A program made the position numbers and the translations under genes. The notes beneath the pieces were generated by a model, which worked only from the letters and a program-made list of their open reading frames with translations, had not been told where the DNA came from and did not search any database. Shown piece by piece: positions 22,566-57,339 of a DNA stretch of 61,000 nt. Where the stretch lies: NCBI GenBank assembly GCA_009760855.2, contig WPIO01000011.1, positions 2,147,501 through 2,208,500 of the forward strand, read 5' to 3'. How positions within the stretch are numbered: the stretch's first letter is position 1; the number at the start of each line of letters is the position of its first letter. Source of the DNA: Cristatella mucedo. Taxonomy: Eukaryota; Bryozoa; Phylactolaemata; Cristatellidae.

Positions 22566-25500
22566 AACTTCTCCCGGTTTGGTGGCAGCGGCAAACTTCG
22601 CAGATGTCATCGGCCGAAGCAGAGATCCTCAGTATTAGGGACAGGATTGAAGGGGGCCTAGCCTTTAATCCTCTCATTATTGTAATCATAATACGGATTC
22701 TGGAATGTGTGTCCACAGAACCATTGGGCTACTTTTTGCAACGGCTGCACTCTAGTCGTCTTGAGAAGCCATCGAAGTATACAATCTTCAGCCAAAAGAT
22801 ATATTGCCTCTTTCAATCAGTTCGGCCGAGCTTTCAAGTTCTAGACATTTGCTTTTGGCAGAAATTCCTAGGTCTGGTATTGCAGTAACCTTTGGTATTG
22901 AACTTGTTTAATTTGACTATTTTGTAAAACTAAATAGCCTCTCGTTGACTATAGACAGTTAGGTTCAAATTGGGTGTCTTGCAATTACATAATGAAGACC
23001 TCGGCTGGACAAAAAAAGTCGACAGTGAAATCGGCATGTGGCCGTAATTAAAATTGAGTGCAGTGGCGTGGGCAGTCCATTTGAAGCCGATCAATGCAAA
23101 TCTCCAATACGACGAAATGACCCAAAGAATCACTGGCTCCTGGGCATCCTGCATCTTACAATCATGTCGATACCGAGACCAGAAAAGAAACGTCTCAGTA
23201 TGAAAATATTTTCTATTTCTTTCAACAAAATTTTCTATAAACTCACCATCGCTGTAAAACTGCTGAAAATTAATACACTTTGAGAAGGACCCTTAACTAT
23301 AGAAACATAGACAAAGCAATTGACGGTGCTGCATACTTAATACTTAAATATTTAGCATAAATTCATACTTAAATAGCACAAATATCTAGAAATAATCTGA
23401 AATGCGGATCGCGTATTAAGTCAGAAAATGAATGGGTTTTCATTCAAGGCTCCTTATTAGACTTCATGGGCTCATTAAACGTTTTTACGCTAATTGCATA
23501 TCAGTTGAATGAAATAGAGTAAAGTCAAACTAGAATGTCTTTGAAAGAACGCGGGGAGCAGCAACGTGGCTGAAACCATTGAGATGATGCTAAAACCATT
23601 TTACATGGCAGCCACGAAAGATTAAGGTTTCACACCCTCTAGAAAATTCAGGGCAACACTTCTGCTCGTCCATATGCAAACTCCTTACGCTGGTAACGGT
23701 TGATGGGACAACTGTATCAGAAAGTTGTTGACGAAGTCTTTTGAAAAAATAACGAGGTCTCCACAAAGGACTCCTGCACGTCGAAGCTTTTCGTTGACTT
23801 GACCATGGATTTTCCAATCGCTGATGATCTGCGGTGCAAATCGTTTTCCGGAAAGAGCACTCGGCAATGTAAACATTAGCCAATCACCTGTCACAATTGG
23901 TATGCTTGTGCGACTCTCGCCTCTAGCCTCCCAGAGGTCGCGAGCTTTACTCGAAAGGATAATATTGCATATATTCTTCCTTCTGTGTACTGCAACGAAA
24001 TGCATCTCCGTTTGAAACTTACAGCCACAAGAACTGAGCGGATGCTAGACACGAGGGCTATCTATAGCGCAATCAAAATCACGCAACTTTCGGTAAGCAT
24101 ACAGTAGCCAACAGACTTCATCTCACCCTACAAAAAGGAAGTGAGAAGCATAGCTAAGTCAGGAAGGAAGCCGATCAAGTGAGTAGCATGGATATAGCAG
24201 CTCAGGGCTTCTGGAAAGAATATGCCACAATCGGGAGCAGGAGAGTAGATATCGTTTCGAAAGAATATTGGAAGTGAGTTCCACAGTCTAGGACTTGCAG
24301 AGCAAAAGCTTCAGGCGCCAATGTTCTTTAAGCTGAGGAACTGAACGTCTAATTTACTGTCCATAGAGAACCGGAGGGCTCCCTACGGCGTCACTTCCGG
24401 GCATTTAGGACTCAATGAACGTGGCGGGCGGCTCAGCTGCAACGAGAAGCCCCAAATTTCATTCGCTAATTAGAAGCTAATTTGATTGGAATATGCTAAT
24501 AAATAAACGTGCTCAATGCATTGGTTTTATTAATAACTGTAGGTTTCTCTTTCTAGTTAGGGATAGCGGGATAAAATGTTATTTCAGTGGAGGATAGTAG
24601 CTAGGAATTTCAACGGGCGAACGAAAGCTAGTTTCGCAAAATTTAATAAAGACTCTCTAGTATCAAAACTCATCTAGTGAAATAGCTCATGGAAAGCGAT
24701 CCTATGATTAACGTTGCGGATTTACGACTAGAAAATCGGACGGAAAATAAATCGGCGAAGCGCATGCGAGTTCACTGGAACTGCTAAAAACATTCCTTTC
24801 CGAGTGTCTGACATGCTATTAAAGCAGAGCTCGTCGGATTTAGCTAAATTTAAATGGATAAGCCGCGTAAATTGACTGAATTTTCTCAGATTTGCAACTT
24901 AAAACGTATTTTTAGCAAACCGGTCACAAAAAAGGCCAGCATAAAGCTCAGCTGACAGCACGCAGAAACAGCAGCGAGAGGACTGTGGAGCGCACGACAG
25001 GCCGCAAACGAGGCAGCCAGAAGACTTTTGATTGCGAAGCGATACAATGGCAAACTAGAGGAAGCCAGCCTGCCAGAGAGGAGCTCTCCAAAGGAATAAG
25101 AGCAAATAAATGCACGAAACAAAAGTTGAACGAGGCTTTTTTAAGATTTTGCCCCCACTGGCCATTCACATGACTTATTTACGTTTTTAGGAAAAGCACT
25201 TGCATCGCTGTAGCAGACACCATTGCTAGTCTGCCTGACGACGGGTTAGCATATTTATAGGAGGCGTAACTATGAATTGCCCAGTTTTAAAGTGGGGTAC
25301 TACATGTTTTCATGGCTTTACGTCGTCCTAGCCTATCAAATTTTTAAAGCTCAAATATGCACAAGTTCATGCTACTCTTTATCACTCTCGGTCAGGTACC
25401 AAACTCAGGGACATAATTAGTGTACTTTTGAGTGGAGATATAATTTGCTAATAACACGATAGGCAGACTGAAATTTCAAGCTAGTGTAGCCATTTTCTGT

Positions 25501-25940
25501 TTCATCAGATCGATAAATAATTCTCCTAAGTTAAAGGTGATCTGTGATTATCACAATTCACTACTCAAGGACAGTGAGTGTGCATAGTTAATAAGCTTGT
25601 TAAGCAAACGGACTAGCTGAGAAATCTCGCTCAGTTGTGGTTAAGAACCAGGAAAATAGGCACTGATAACTGAACGGACACCGTTCTGAGACTCAGTTGA
25701 AGTCAGTTTTTTACTAGGCTCGTGTAAGAAGCATAATACAAAACAAAATATATTTTAGAACCATGAGAGAGCTAAAGCTCTTTCCGGTTACCTGAATTAT
25801 GCTGGAATGGAAGCACGTCGATTGAGTAGTAATCGCATGCGAAAACACACTTCCGGTATGCATACACCCACAAAAAGAAAATTCAAACAGATGGAGCAAA
25901 GGCTGTAATGAACTGATGGAACTATATTCATTTTTTTAAT
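22566..25940. other. No gene recognised, one LINE A remnant
   Basis: AT-rich, with only short open stretches and no recognised domain. At 24055-24300 the minus strand resembles the 3' region of the family A LINE (ccaacagacttcatctcacc and gtagcatgga-type motifs, compare 31215-31420). Confidence 0.45.
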
Positions 25941-25974
25941 AATGATCATTTAAGAGATGTCATGACTTCAGTTG

Positions 25975-26240
25975 TTTGTGAGCGCCATACTGTGGGAGCA
26001 TGTGGACTGAACGCAGAGTCTCCACAGAATTTGAGGTTGATTAGAAGTCAAGCGGAGCGACCTGAGTCAGGAAAGTGGATGGCACGTTGGGGAGCATGAT
26101 TTAAGATGTATTTCCGATAGGTAATCCGGAGTAGGAAAATACAGGGACATAAAATTTAGAAAAATAAAGTTGAAGTCGATGAGCTACTCGATGCTGAGCC
26201 AGAGCAGATCGGTGAGGAGTGTTGCGATGTGTGCCTGTAT
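25975..26240 (-). mobile_element. Family B LINE remnant, minus strand
   Basis: Diverged match to the RT C-terminal and 3' region: actgtgggagcatgtggact, cagagtctccacagaatttg, aggttgattagaagt. No open frame. Confidence 0.6.
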
Positions 26241-26344
26241 AGAGATCAAGGGGGAATGGCTGAGGGTTGGAGAGTTATGCCCCCACCATCTATAAAATGT
26301 ATCCCCTCACAGCACTTTTATTGATATTTCTCAAATACTAATGG

Positions 26345-26651
26345 AACGATCGGCATTCAAAAGAAACTTAAAAACATACCTATTTAGGACAGCATTTAGT
26401 GGGTCCTTGTGATTCGTCCTCGATGTGCTTATGCGTGCTGACACTGTGCATGCTGCCACTAACCACATTTGCATGCTGACCCAGTGCATGTAACCCCTAA
26501 CCATGTTATTCATTTTGTTTGTTTTTCAAGCATGATTTTACTTACTATTCTATTGCGTATCACTTTGCAGCAAATGTAAAGCGCCTAGAAAGAGATTAAG
26601 TTCTCTGAGGGCGCTTTATCAAGTGCAATATTATTATTATTATTATTATTC
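26345..26651 (+). mobile_element. Family B LINE 3' end, plus strand
   Basis: It carries the last RT codons (FKRNLKTYLFRTAFSGSL), the 3' untranslated region, the hairpin tail gcgcctagaaagagattaag and a (TTA)n run. Strongly 5'-truncated. Confidence 0.88.
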
Positions 26652-27204
26652 AAATTGGCACAAACAACAAGGGTAACATAAACTATCTTTTGATGTTTTA
26701 TCAGGGCGCTACACAAACGAATTTCATTTATTTGTATTCGTGCGGCAGTTGCTTCAAGACAAGACAAGCCGAGCGTCAGAGTTTTGAACCAACTCTCAAA
26801 GTTTTCTTATTGCACATTTTCTCCCGGCCCTCTGAGCAAGAAAATTCCTTCACATATGAACTCTGGGGAAATCTATAACACTGACCCCGTATTCACACAT
26901 TTTCCAACTATTTAACATTTAAACTTTATTATTTAACATTTAAACGCTCGTCTAGATAGGTTCGTGGCATCGCAGAACGTAAGTACTCGCTAATGGTTCA
27001 TGCGCGTGCACATGTGCACGTTCATTAATTCATCTATATTCAAATGACTGCGTACTTGCATGCGCTTTACTGAGTATTACTGTGCATGGGAATGCGGGAT
27101 CCGCCACTTTTTGGTTAATTATATACCTCCTAAGTCTGCTGGCCATTTCTTTTGCTGCCCCTGTCATTAGAATATTTTCGCAGATCGGCCGCCTTAAAGC
27201 TGTC

Positions 27205-27425
27205 CGGAGCTTATGCGTGCTGACACTGCACTCTGCCACTAACCACATTCGCATTGTGACCCTGTGCAAGTCACCTCTAGCCACGTTATGCTTGTTGTCA
27301 TTGAGCATGCTACCACTAACCATTCGATCATGCTTCCTTTGCAGCAAATGTCAAGTGCCAAGAAAAAGATTGGGTTCTGTGAGGGCGATGTAAAAAATAA
27401 ATAAAATATTATTATTCTTTTTATT
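27205..27425 (+). mobile_element. Family B LINE 3' end, diverged
   Basis: The motifs cttatgcgtgctgacactgc, actaaccacattcgcattgtg and a damaged hairpin tail (aagtgccaagaaaaagattg), ending in ATTATT, match the 3' end seen at 26400-26650. Confidence 0.78.
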
Positions 27426-28243
27426 ATCAAAAAAGTTAAGACCGCTCGACGCTGACTAGTTCGGGTAGCGGTACTACGAATGCAGTGGTGTAGAGACATG
27501 CAGCTTGCAATATGCCAGCGCTATTGACGCAGCGCTCGAAATCCAGCAGGCAGTGCTTGGAGCAATAACATGTAAAAAAAAATATTGCCTGCATATTCCG
27601 GCTGATACGGCAGGTGCCTTCCGACAGAATCGTTTCCAGGCTTACAGCAACTCACGCCCAGTGCTAGGACGCACCGACCGGCAGACCGTTACTCCAATCG
27701 AGTGACTACGATTACTCCCATGCCTTATATAGTAGCCAGTTCTTAAGTAATATAACAATTTGGCTCATATTTAATCATAAATCTCGCTGCTCATAAGCCT
27801 CAGCTTATCGAGGCTAGCTCATAAGCGGCTCAGTTCAAATTCACCGCCCAAGCTCATAGTTTATAATTGCGGAACAATTCAAAGTCTCGCCCCTTACTAA
27901 AAAGTGCGCATAAAATGCCCGTCACCAAACCAAATCCGCGTTTTGAAAGTGGCGAGCTACCTACCTAAGCTCTTGCGCTCAGATCAGGTAAGTTCTTTTT
28001 CGAGCCATTCAAGCTACCCCTGGCGTCTGAAAACCTTGCATGACAGGTGCCCTTCTGCTTATATAGTCTGTCAATAAATCACAAGAAACATCCCGTGGCT
28101 TGAATGACTGTAGCTCACTGTAGGGATACGCAGTTCGGCTGCTAAGTGACTGTCCCAATGATTGCACCCCAATCCCGTGGGCATGGCGGCCGCAAGTGTT
28201 ACAGCGACTCCATTCAGCAGCTCGTGGAACGTAATGTCGGAGT
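27426..28243. other. Upstream region of ELL
   Basis: It should contain the ELL promoter and 5' UTR. I see no confident TATA box or initiator. The 100 bases before the start codon are mildly GC-richer than the rest. Confidence 0.4.
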
Positions 28244-50894
<22,651 letters not shown>

Positions 50895-52465
50895 CTTTGG
50901 CGGCTGGTTTGCCTTGCCGTCTTCATTCAAAAATCGGAGCCTGCAGGCTGCTCTTGCTTCCAGTTAAGGCCCCTCACCTCCATTCTGCTTCCTCCTGCCG
51001 CTGCCCCCCCCCTGTTGACTTCGCCTGCGCCATTACCTTTGTTTGCCTACCTATTTTTATCCCTTCCCCCCACCCAACCTTCTGAAGGCAACCCCTCATG
51101 GGCGGCTGATTCAGATGCAGTTGTGGTCCTTCTGCCATCTCGGATCCGTGCTGCCGTGGTGACTTGCTGAGGAGCGGCGGTGCTGCGAGTCGTGTGCCAG
51201 CTGAAACCACACCCACCTGTACGACTTACCCAGTGCTCTGCTGCAGTGCAACCGTGATGCTGGACGTGCCGTTGGACGAAGTCCTTTTGCGAAGGTCATC
51301 CTTGCGGTGCATTGGCAACGTGGTCCCCGGGTCCCCAGGTGGCACACACATCGGGCAGCCTCAGAGGGCTTACAGGGCCTGCTCAATTGGATGCCAACCA
51401 GTTCTTATGCCTCAGGTTCTAGTGGCTTATTTATTGGACAAATCGATGGTTTGTGCGTCGAGGAGTGGACGTCTGCCGTCTTCTGACAGTCTTTTCAAGC
51501 AAGGACAATGCTGCTTGTGCTTCTTTGCATCGTAGGCAACCCGACATGTTTGTTATACGGTGACCTGTTATGTTTGCATTCGTTGGCCGAGTTGGGAAAG
51601 AATCGCTGAGCCTGCTGCTGCTATAATGATGACATGATTTGGTTAAGTATCACAGGCTGGTGCAGGATGAAAAGGCCACGACATTTTTGTTGCCTTATAA
51701 AAAAAATGGGCTGAACGAGCAACCGTGTTCGGCTTGGAAGCAGAGCTCGGTTGGCCTCAGCCGTGCTGGCTGTATTCGCTGGTTGTGAGGAGCCGCCTGC
51801 TGCTTGACTTCGGCTCAGTGGTTGCTTTTCGTAAGATCAGGTCCGTAGAGTTGGTCGACCATAAGCAGCCGCTCTGGCCATAACGATGACCCGATGTGAT
51901 CCGATTCTGTCGTCAGCTTTGCTCACTTTGTTCAGCCCTAGCTTTGGCCATTCGAGGTCGTAATGCGAGGTGTACTCGGTACATCCCTGCGGTGTAAGGT
52001 ATTTCTTTAGTTTACTGTTAACTTTGGGTTGTAACTAGTTGTAGCCAATTATCCGGTGTTGGAGCCTCAGCCCCTCAATTAGAATTGAGAAATGTGCTGC
52101 TATTTAATCTAACTTTAAGCTGATTGTTATATTGTTATATTTAATCTAACTTTAAGCTGATTTTATTTAAGCTGATTGTTTTTACTTTGACGCACAGGCA
52201 GCATTAAATATTTTACTGGCTCATCACATGAGGCTATTGCAGGTAAACAGAAAATAAGGCGAATCCTTGAAAGGCGACTAACACAATAGCTAGGGCCTCA
52301 GGTTAAACCCCCAGAATAAGTGAATGCATTCGACTTGAGGAAGCAAGCTGGTGTTAGTTTTCTTCTCATTGAAGAAATGCTGGTTATGCTGTTTGGAACC
52401 CGTCCTCTCCTTTACACGACAAATCGTGGCTTGTCTTTCTTCGGCATTCCTAAATCCTTGTAGTA
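50895..52465. other. ELL 3' flank, probable 3' UTR
   Basis: Pyrimidine-rich just after the stop. No clean AATAAA is seen; an ATTAAA lies in gcattaaatatt near 52203. A 24-base direct repeat (around atttaatctaactttaagct) occurs at about 52105 and 52140. No further gene is recognised. Confidence 0.4.
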
Positions 52466-52469
52466 AATA

Positions 52470-53240
52470 CATTTATATAGCTCCCGAGACATTCACTAGC
52501 TTTCCGTGAGCTAAACACGGGCTGAAAAGGAAGTATGTCACTTGGTTATTAATAGCCTGCACGGTGTCGGCAGGCGTAAGCACATAAACTGTGATTCACA
52601 TGGATGAGGCAGATGCTTTGATCAGCAGGTGGGTTTCTAGCTTCATTTTTATTGTAAAGCCTTGTGGTTTTGTGCTGGTATTCAGGAGTGAGTTCCAGGC
52701 TCTTGGGGCATGCGAATGGAAGGCACAGCCTTCAGAGGAGATAATACAATAATAATAATAATAATAATAATAATGCACTTGATAAAGCGCCCTCAGAGAA
52801 CTCAATCTCTTCCTTGGCGCTTTACATTTGCTGCAAAGGGAATAATACTACTACTACATTTGATAAAGCTTCCTCGGAGAGTTCAATCTCATTCTAGGTG
52901 CTTTACAATTGCTGATGAGGGTGATTATAGGCACAGTCAAACGACTTGAGTGAATATCGCGCTGGTGGTACGATGTAAAGCATGAGTATGAAGTATTTCT
53001 GATAGGTATTTCGGAGTAGAGAATGAAGAGACCTAAAATTCAGTGGCAGATCTTTGAAGTCGCGGCCTGTGTAGATCAATCGTCTATAAGAACAGAAAAT
53101 ATGGCTCCAATTTGCAGAACCAGAATTACGCCGCTCTGCATGCCTCTCTATTTTAACTTGCCTGAACGTCTCCACAGGAAACGTAGCCTCTGAGTGTTCG
53201 AGACGTGTGACGGCACCCGTTCTTTTAAGTCAGGCAGCCG
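52470..53240 (-). mobile_element. Three stacked family B LINE 3' fragments, minus strand
   Basis: A decayed tail and RT end at 52470-52740 (cattcgc-atgccccaag on the minus strand), a fresh tail after an (ATA)n run at 52743-52845 (gcgccctcagagaactcaat), and a third, older tail at 52850-52915 followed by a decayed 3' region to about 53240. Confidence 0.75.
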
Positions 53241-53295
53241 ATCAGTGGAAGTCTACTAGTTCCCTGGGCGATACAAATGGGCTGAAGAAGAGGGT

Positions 53296-53669
53296 TGTGG
53301 TTTCGTTTAATTGACGGTACTGCCCTTGATCAGAGTGGGCTGTGACATTCGTTGTGGTATGCGGTTGGGATGTGCTATTAGTGTGATTGTTGCGACAAGG
53401 GCAGTCGCACGCACTCCACTCCGGTGGGCGAGGAGTCACGCTTCCCTCTGCTCGTGGGGAGTGAAATAAACCGGCGCTGTGAGTCGTCAGCTGGCGTCCT
53501 GTGTAGATAAACAATGCTCTCCCAACTAGCACTACACGGAAGCTGTCAGAACGCCGAAGCTGGCTCACAAGAACGTGTATTTTCGCTAGCGCCTATAGAT
53601 GACTATAATCGAATCATGCACACGCAGAGAAACACAGACCACACTGTGCTGTGCACGAACTAAACTACA
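53296..53669 (+). repeat. Left LTR of the Gypsy-like element, with an internal insertion
   Basis: Similar along its length to the right LTR and to 59388-59627 except for about 135 extra bases near 53505-53640. An AATAAA at 53465-53470 could act as the poly(A) signal; it is lost in the other two LTRs (AATGAA, AATTAA). Confidence 0.85.
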
Positions 53670-53692
53670 AGCTATTTCTTGGGGTGTAGTCA

Positions 53693-54105
53693 ATGGCAGT
53701 GCTAGCCCAAGTCGCACCGTACGACGGCAAAGCAGACTTCGTCGAGTGGGTACGCCAACCGGATGCCGCAGCCAAGCTGCTCAAGGTAAAAGGTGATGAT
53801 GACCTCGCCGGACTAAGGCCCTCGTACTTGACTGGTGGAGCTTTTGCAGTCTACGAAGGGCCGCCGGACGGAGACAAAAGTGATATGAGGTAGATGAAAC
53901 GCGTGCACAGCACCGCGTTTGAGTGCTTCCTCGCGTGCGATGAGTTTTCGAGCAGAAGACTTCGCGAGGGCGAGACGCCGGGCGTCTACTTGGCCGACCT
54001 GGTTCGCTCGCTGTCTAATGTCTTCGCTACCCTGACAAGAGCAGGGCTACCGGCGTACCCCTCCAGAGTCTTTGCTGAAATGTGTCGGGCCTACCCGATG
54101 TTGTA
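53693..54105 (+). pseudogene. Gag-like N-terminal region of the Gypsy element
   Basis: It reads DGKADFVEWVRQPDAAAKLL, LTGGAFAVYEGPPDGDKSDM, a stop, then LREGETPGVYLADLVRSLSN. This is the capsid-type region of Ty3/Gypsy gag (R-x-GE-V-Y/L pattern). One in-frame stop near 53891, and a LINE fragment ends it. Confidence 0.75.
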
Positions 54106-54400
54106 AACTGTGGAACTCGCTCCCACAATTCTTACGAAACGACAACTCTCCTGCTGCCGACTATGGCTCTTAATTTTCAGCGGTCCTGAACTGCTACTTC
54201 CATGCTACGCACTACCTCAACTGCTCTCTTGACTGCTATGCTTCTCACTTTCTCTTTGCTGTGTGAGATGAAGTCTGTTGGTTTTGTTGCCTGAGATGAA
54301 GTCTGTTGGCTACCGAATGCCGCTTAGGCAGTGGGTGTGCTACTCAAAACTCTCCTGTGTAACACCCACATAGTCTTCATTGCTTTGTGGAGTTACAGTG
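54101..54400 (+). mobile_element. Family A LINE 3' end inside the Gypsy-like element
   Basis: It starts tgtaaactgtggaactcgct and runs through the family A 3' region to gctttgtggagttacagtga. It splits gag from the zinc knuckle. Gag is open on one side and nucleocapsid on the other. Confidence 0.8.
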
Positions 54401-54599
54401 ACAGCTGCCAGCAGCGTGATCGCTTATCAAAGCTGAGTTGCGGTTGAAATGTCGAAGAATTATGTTTTGCGAAGTAAGACATGTCTCAACGGTCGTTTTG
54501 AGGATCGACGTGCCCTGCTCGGAGGCCACGTGGTACAGTCAAGGCTGGATTCTCAAAGGCGGTCGCCAACCGGCCTTTTTAAAGCAGGCCGCAAAAGTC

Positions 54600-55141
54600 A
54601 CTTGGCTTGATCTGCGGCGATCCGAATCACTTAGCTGCGGCGTGTGCCAAAATGTTCGGCGATCGGAGCTATCAAAAACAAATAAGGGGAACCGTCAACA
54701 CCTGCGCCAGTGTGTTCCTCTTAACTTTGGCGTGGCTACCCTCCATTGGCTGATGTCGAATGGCAAGCCCACAGCCGCACTCGTTGACAATGGCTGTTCT
54801 CGAACGGTGATGGCAGCAGTGCTGGCTTCCTCGCGTGAATTGCAGACGGCGAGGGAGGGTATCTTGACGTTTAACGGTGACCGGGCTCTGTCTACCTCAA
54901 TATGTAAGGTCAGTTTGCTAATTATAGGAGTACCACTGGAGGTTAATGGTTTGGTGACCAATATAATTGCTGGCTGGGACATGATCCTTGGGATGGATGT
55001 CAGAAGAACACTAGGTGGCGTCAGCGTTGGACAAGGTGAAGGCCAAGTTAACTTCGGTAACGAGGCGCGAGCGGCCAGAGGCATCCGTGGTGAAAGAAAC
55101 GGTGTAACGTCGCCTTCGCGCTGCCCGTACACCGATGTCTA
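54600..55141 (+). pseudogene. Zinc knuckle and aspartic protease region of the Gypsy element
   Basis: In one frame at 54604-54645 is GLICGDPNHLAAAC, a knuckle with its first Cys replaced by Gly. In another frame follows the protease: TAALVDNGCSRTV, where the catalytic D-[ST]-G reads DNG, then ILTFNGDRAL and NIIAGWDMILGMD (the flap and the GMD-type end). Inactive. Confidence 0.78.
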
Positions 55142-55279
55142 GCTCGTTGCCAGGGTCGGAGGCTCGAGCGAACTTAAAGTCTCCGACCAAGACTTCACTG
55201 CCGCGATTTCTCGATGAGGCATGGCAGGTGCGATGGAACTGGTAAGAGGGTGTACAGGCACCTTGGCTGCAGAACTGTG

Positions 55280-55790
55280 TGCCCACTTATCGCATTCCAG
55301 CTGAGGTAGAAGCAGAATGTGAACCGGAAGTGGAGGACTGGATAAGGTGCGGTTGGCTTACACCATTTTACGGGGATTGAGCCGGCTGATTCCCTTGATG
55401 GCGCTGGTCCAAAGTAGCAAAGGGAAGGTGAGGCTCGTTCTCGAATATCGCGAGCTCAACCAGTTCGTGTCGAGCCACACGGCTGAAGGGGAGTGTGCAG
55501 TGATAAAATAAATTCGCACGCGGCGACGAATAGGACGCAACGTTAGCGTCGTAAACCTGTGTAAGGCCTATTTGCCGATTCGCATAGACACGTCATTGTG
55601 GAAGTACCAGGTGGTTGAGTTTCATGGCCGTCGGTACTGCCTGACTCGCCTGGATTTCCGCCTTAACGTTGCACCGAAGATAATGACTGCTGTACTAAAT
55701 AAAGTGTTGTCCATGGATGAACGTGTCAGATCAGGCACTGATTCGTATGTCAACGATATTTTGGCGAACACTTATATCGTCTAAAACAAC
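55280..55790 (+). pseudogene. Reverse transcriptase region of the Gypsy element
   Basis: Readable blocks: AEVEAECEPEVEDWIRCGWL, LEYRELNQFVSSH-like in a shifted frame, LCKAYLPIRIDTSLWKYQVV, GRRYCLTRLDFRLNVAPKIM, MDERVRSGTDSYVND. The catalytic YVDD is YVND (codon AAC at 55752-55754). Several stops occur, including one after PFYGD. Confidence 0.82.
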
Positions 55791-55944
55791 CACGTGATCG
55801 AGCTGCTCCGTGAAGACGGACTTGAAGTAAAACCACCCGAGAAGTTAGAGGTGTTCGACTCAGAGGTCTCCGTGTTGACAGTAAACGCAGCGATCTCGAA
55901 TGGCGCCGAGATAACTCCACTGGCTCTGTACAGCCAGTGATGAT

Positions 55945-56249
55945 TGTAGTTTTGTTCGCACAGCAGAGAGCCAGCCGATGCCCAACACCGATAGTTTGTT
56001 ACCAACGCACGGAGCCGAAGAGTGCACGGACTCCCTCCCAGATTGGCGTTCCCTCCTCCCCACTCCTTCCCAACCACAACTCATCCGGTGAGTTGGTGGG
56101 AGGACAAAGCCAGCCTCTGTCCATGCCACATCACAGGCGGACCACAGCTGTGCATCGGCCCCTCTCGGTGGTGCTTCTAACAGCTCACCTGTGGCTTATC
56201 AGAGGAGCCTGCATACAATACATACATACATACGTACATACGAACTACA
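55945..56249 (-). mobile_element. Solo LTR, family C, copy 2
   Basis: TGTAGTTTTGTTCGC to CGAACTACA, flanked by perfect 5-bp duplications ATGAT (55940-55944 and 56250-56254). I assign minus because its reversed end resembles the right end of the Gypsy LTR (GCGAACCAAACTACA). Inserted between RT and RNase H. Confidence 0.9.
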
Positions 56250-56514
56250 ATGATGCGGCGAGAGTTATTTTCTTAGTGTGGGCAGCTCGTTGGTCATTTC
56301 TCGGTCGCCGGCTGGCGGCGACCGCATGCAGTTACCTCAAAAGTATAGCCAGCGATCGGGACTGGGACAGCAAGATGCCGAGTCAAGTTATGGAAATTGA
56401 TTACGACATCCATCTCCTGGTGTTAGCTGCTGATCCGGTCACTGGTGCTTGGCAGGTGCTCAGTGTCATCGGTAGAAAACTGTGGTTCGATGTGAGCAGC
56501 GTCGCCATTTGAAC

Positions 56515-56830
56515 GTGTCTTGAGATCGACGGTAAAGTGGTTGAGGATGCCTCGTGGCTCCGAAATCCGAACGATACGTCGCTTATAAACACTCCGAGCT
56601 AGAAGCCGTCATCAATGGACTTAATGTGGCCTTTGTGTGGGGACTTCATAAAGTTCACCTTATTACTGATTCGACTACGGTCTTTGGTTGGCTGAAGTCA
56701 TTGGTTGACGGGGATGAACCAGTGAGGACACGCGGCATAGGAGAGATGATAATTCGACGACGAATGGGCCTACTCCGCAATTTTGTAACGGAGTGCAGTC
56801 AAGGTATATATAGTCTATACGGTGCCTAGT
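56515..56830 (+). pseudogene. RNase H region of the Gypsy element
   Basis: It encodes SELEAVINGLNVAFVWGLHK, LITDSTTVFGWLKSL and VRTRGIGEMIIRRR, the E and TDS catalytic surroundings of Gypsy RNase H. Preceded by a decayed DAS (EDASWLRN) block in another frame. Confidence 0.8.
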
Positions 56831-56871
56831 AAGATGTTAAATAAGACGCCAAGTAAGGTCGACGTGCAGAC

Positions 56872-57179
56872 TGTAGTTTGGTTCGCCCATCAGAGAGCCA
56901 GCCGATGAACAACGCCAAAGGTTTATTGCACAAGGCACGGAGCAGCCAGACGCACGACTGCCTTCGCCTCCTTCTCACACTCTTCTCTCTTCTCATCGAC
57001 CCCGGCTGTCCCTTGGCCGACCCCGATGGTGAATCCACCATCTGTTCACCAGCGGGTTATCAGCCTGTGTCAACGCCTCATTAGAAGCTGACCACAACTG
57101 TGCACAGGCCCCTCTCGGGGATTCTCCCACCAGCTGTTGAGGAAAGGAGCGGCACCAGCTCGCATGTAATCGAACTACA
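56872..57179 (-). mobile_element. Solo LTR, family C, copy 3
   Basis: TGTAGTTTGGTTCGCC to CGAACTACA, flanked by perfect 5-bp duplications CAGAC (56867-56871 and 57180-57184). 308 bp, close to copy 2 in length and sequence at both ends. Inserted between RNase H and integrase. Confidence 0.92.
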
Positions 57180-57339
57180 CAGACCAGCTGACACGAGTAC
57201 CGAAAAAGTGGTTGAAGTTCACGACTTGCTGTACTGATGCCGTCGCTCCTTAGGTCAGTCCTGCAGCTCCCGAGATCGACCTCAAGCAATTCCACAATCT
57301 TCACCACCTGGGCGACGACTGGATGTTATACAGTATTTG

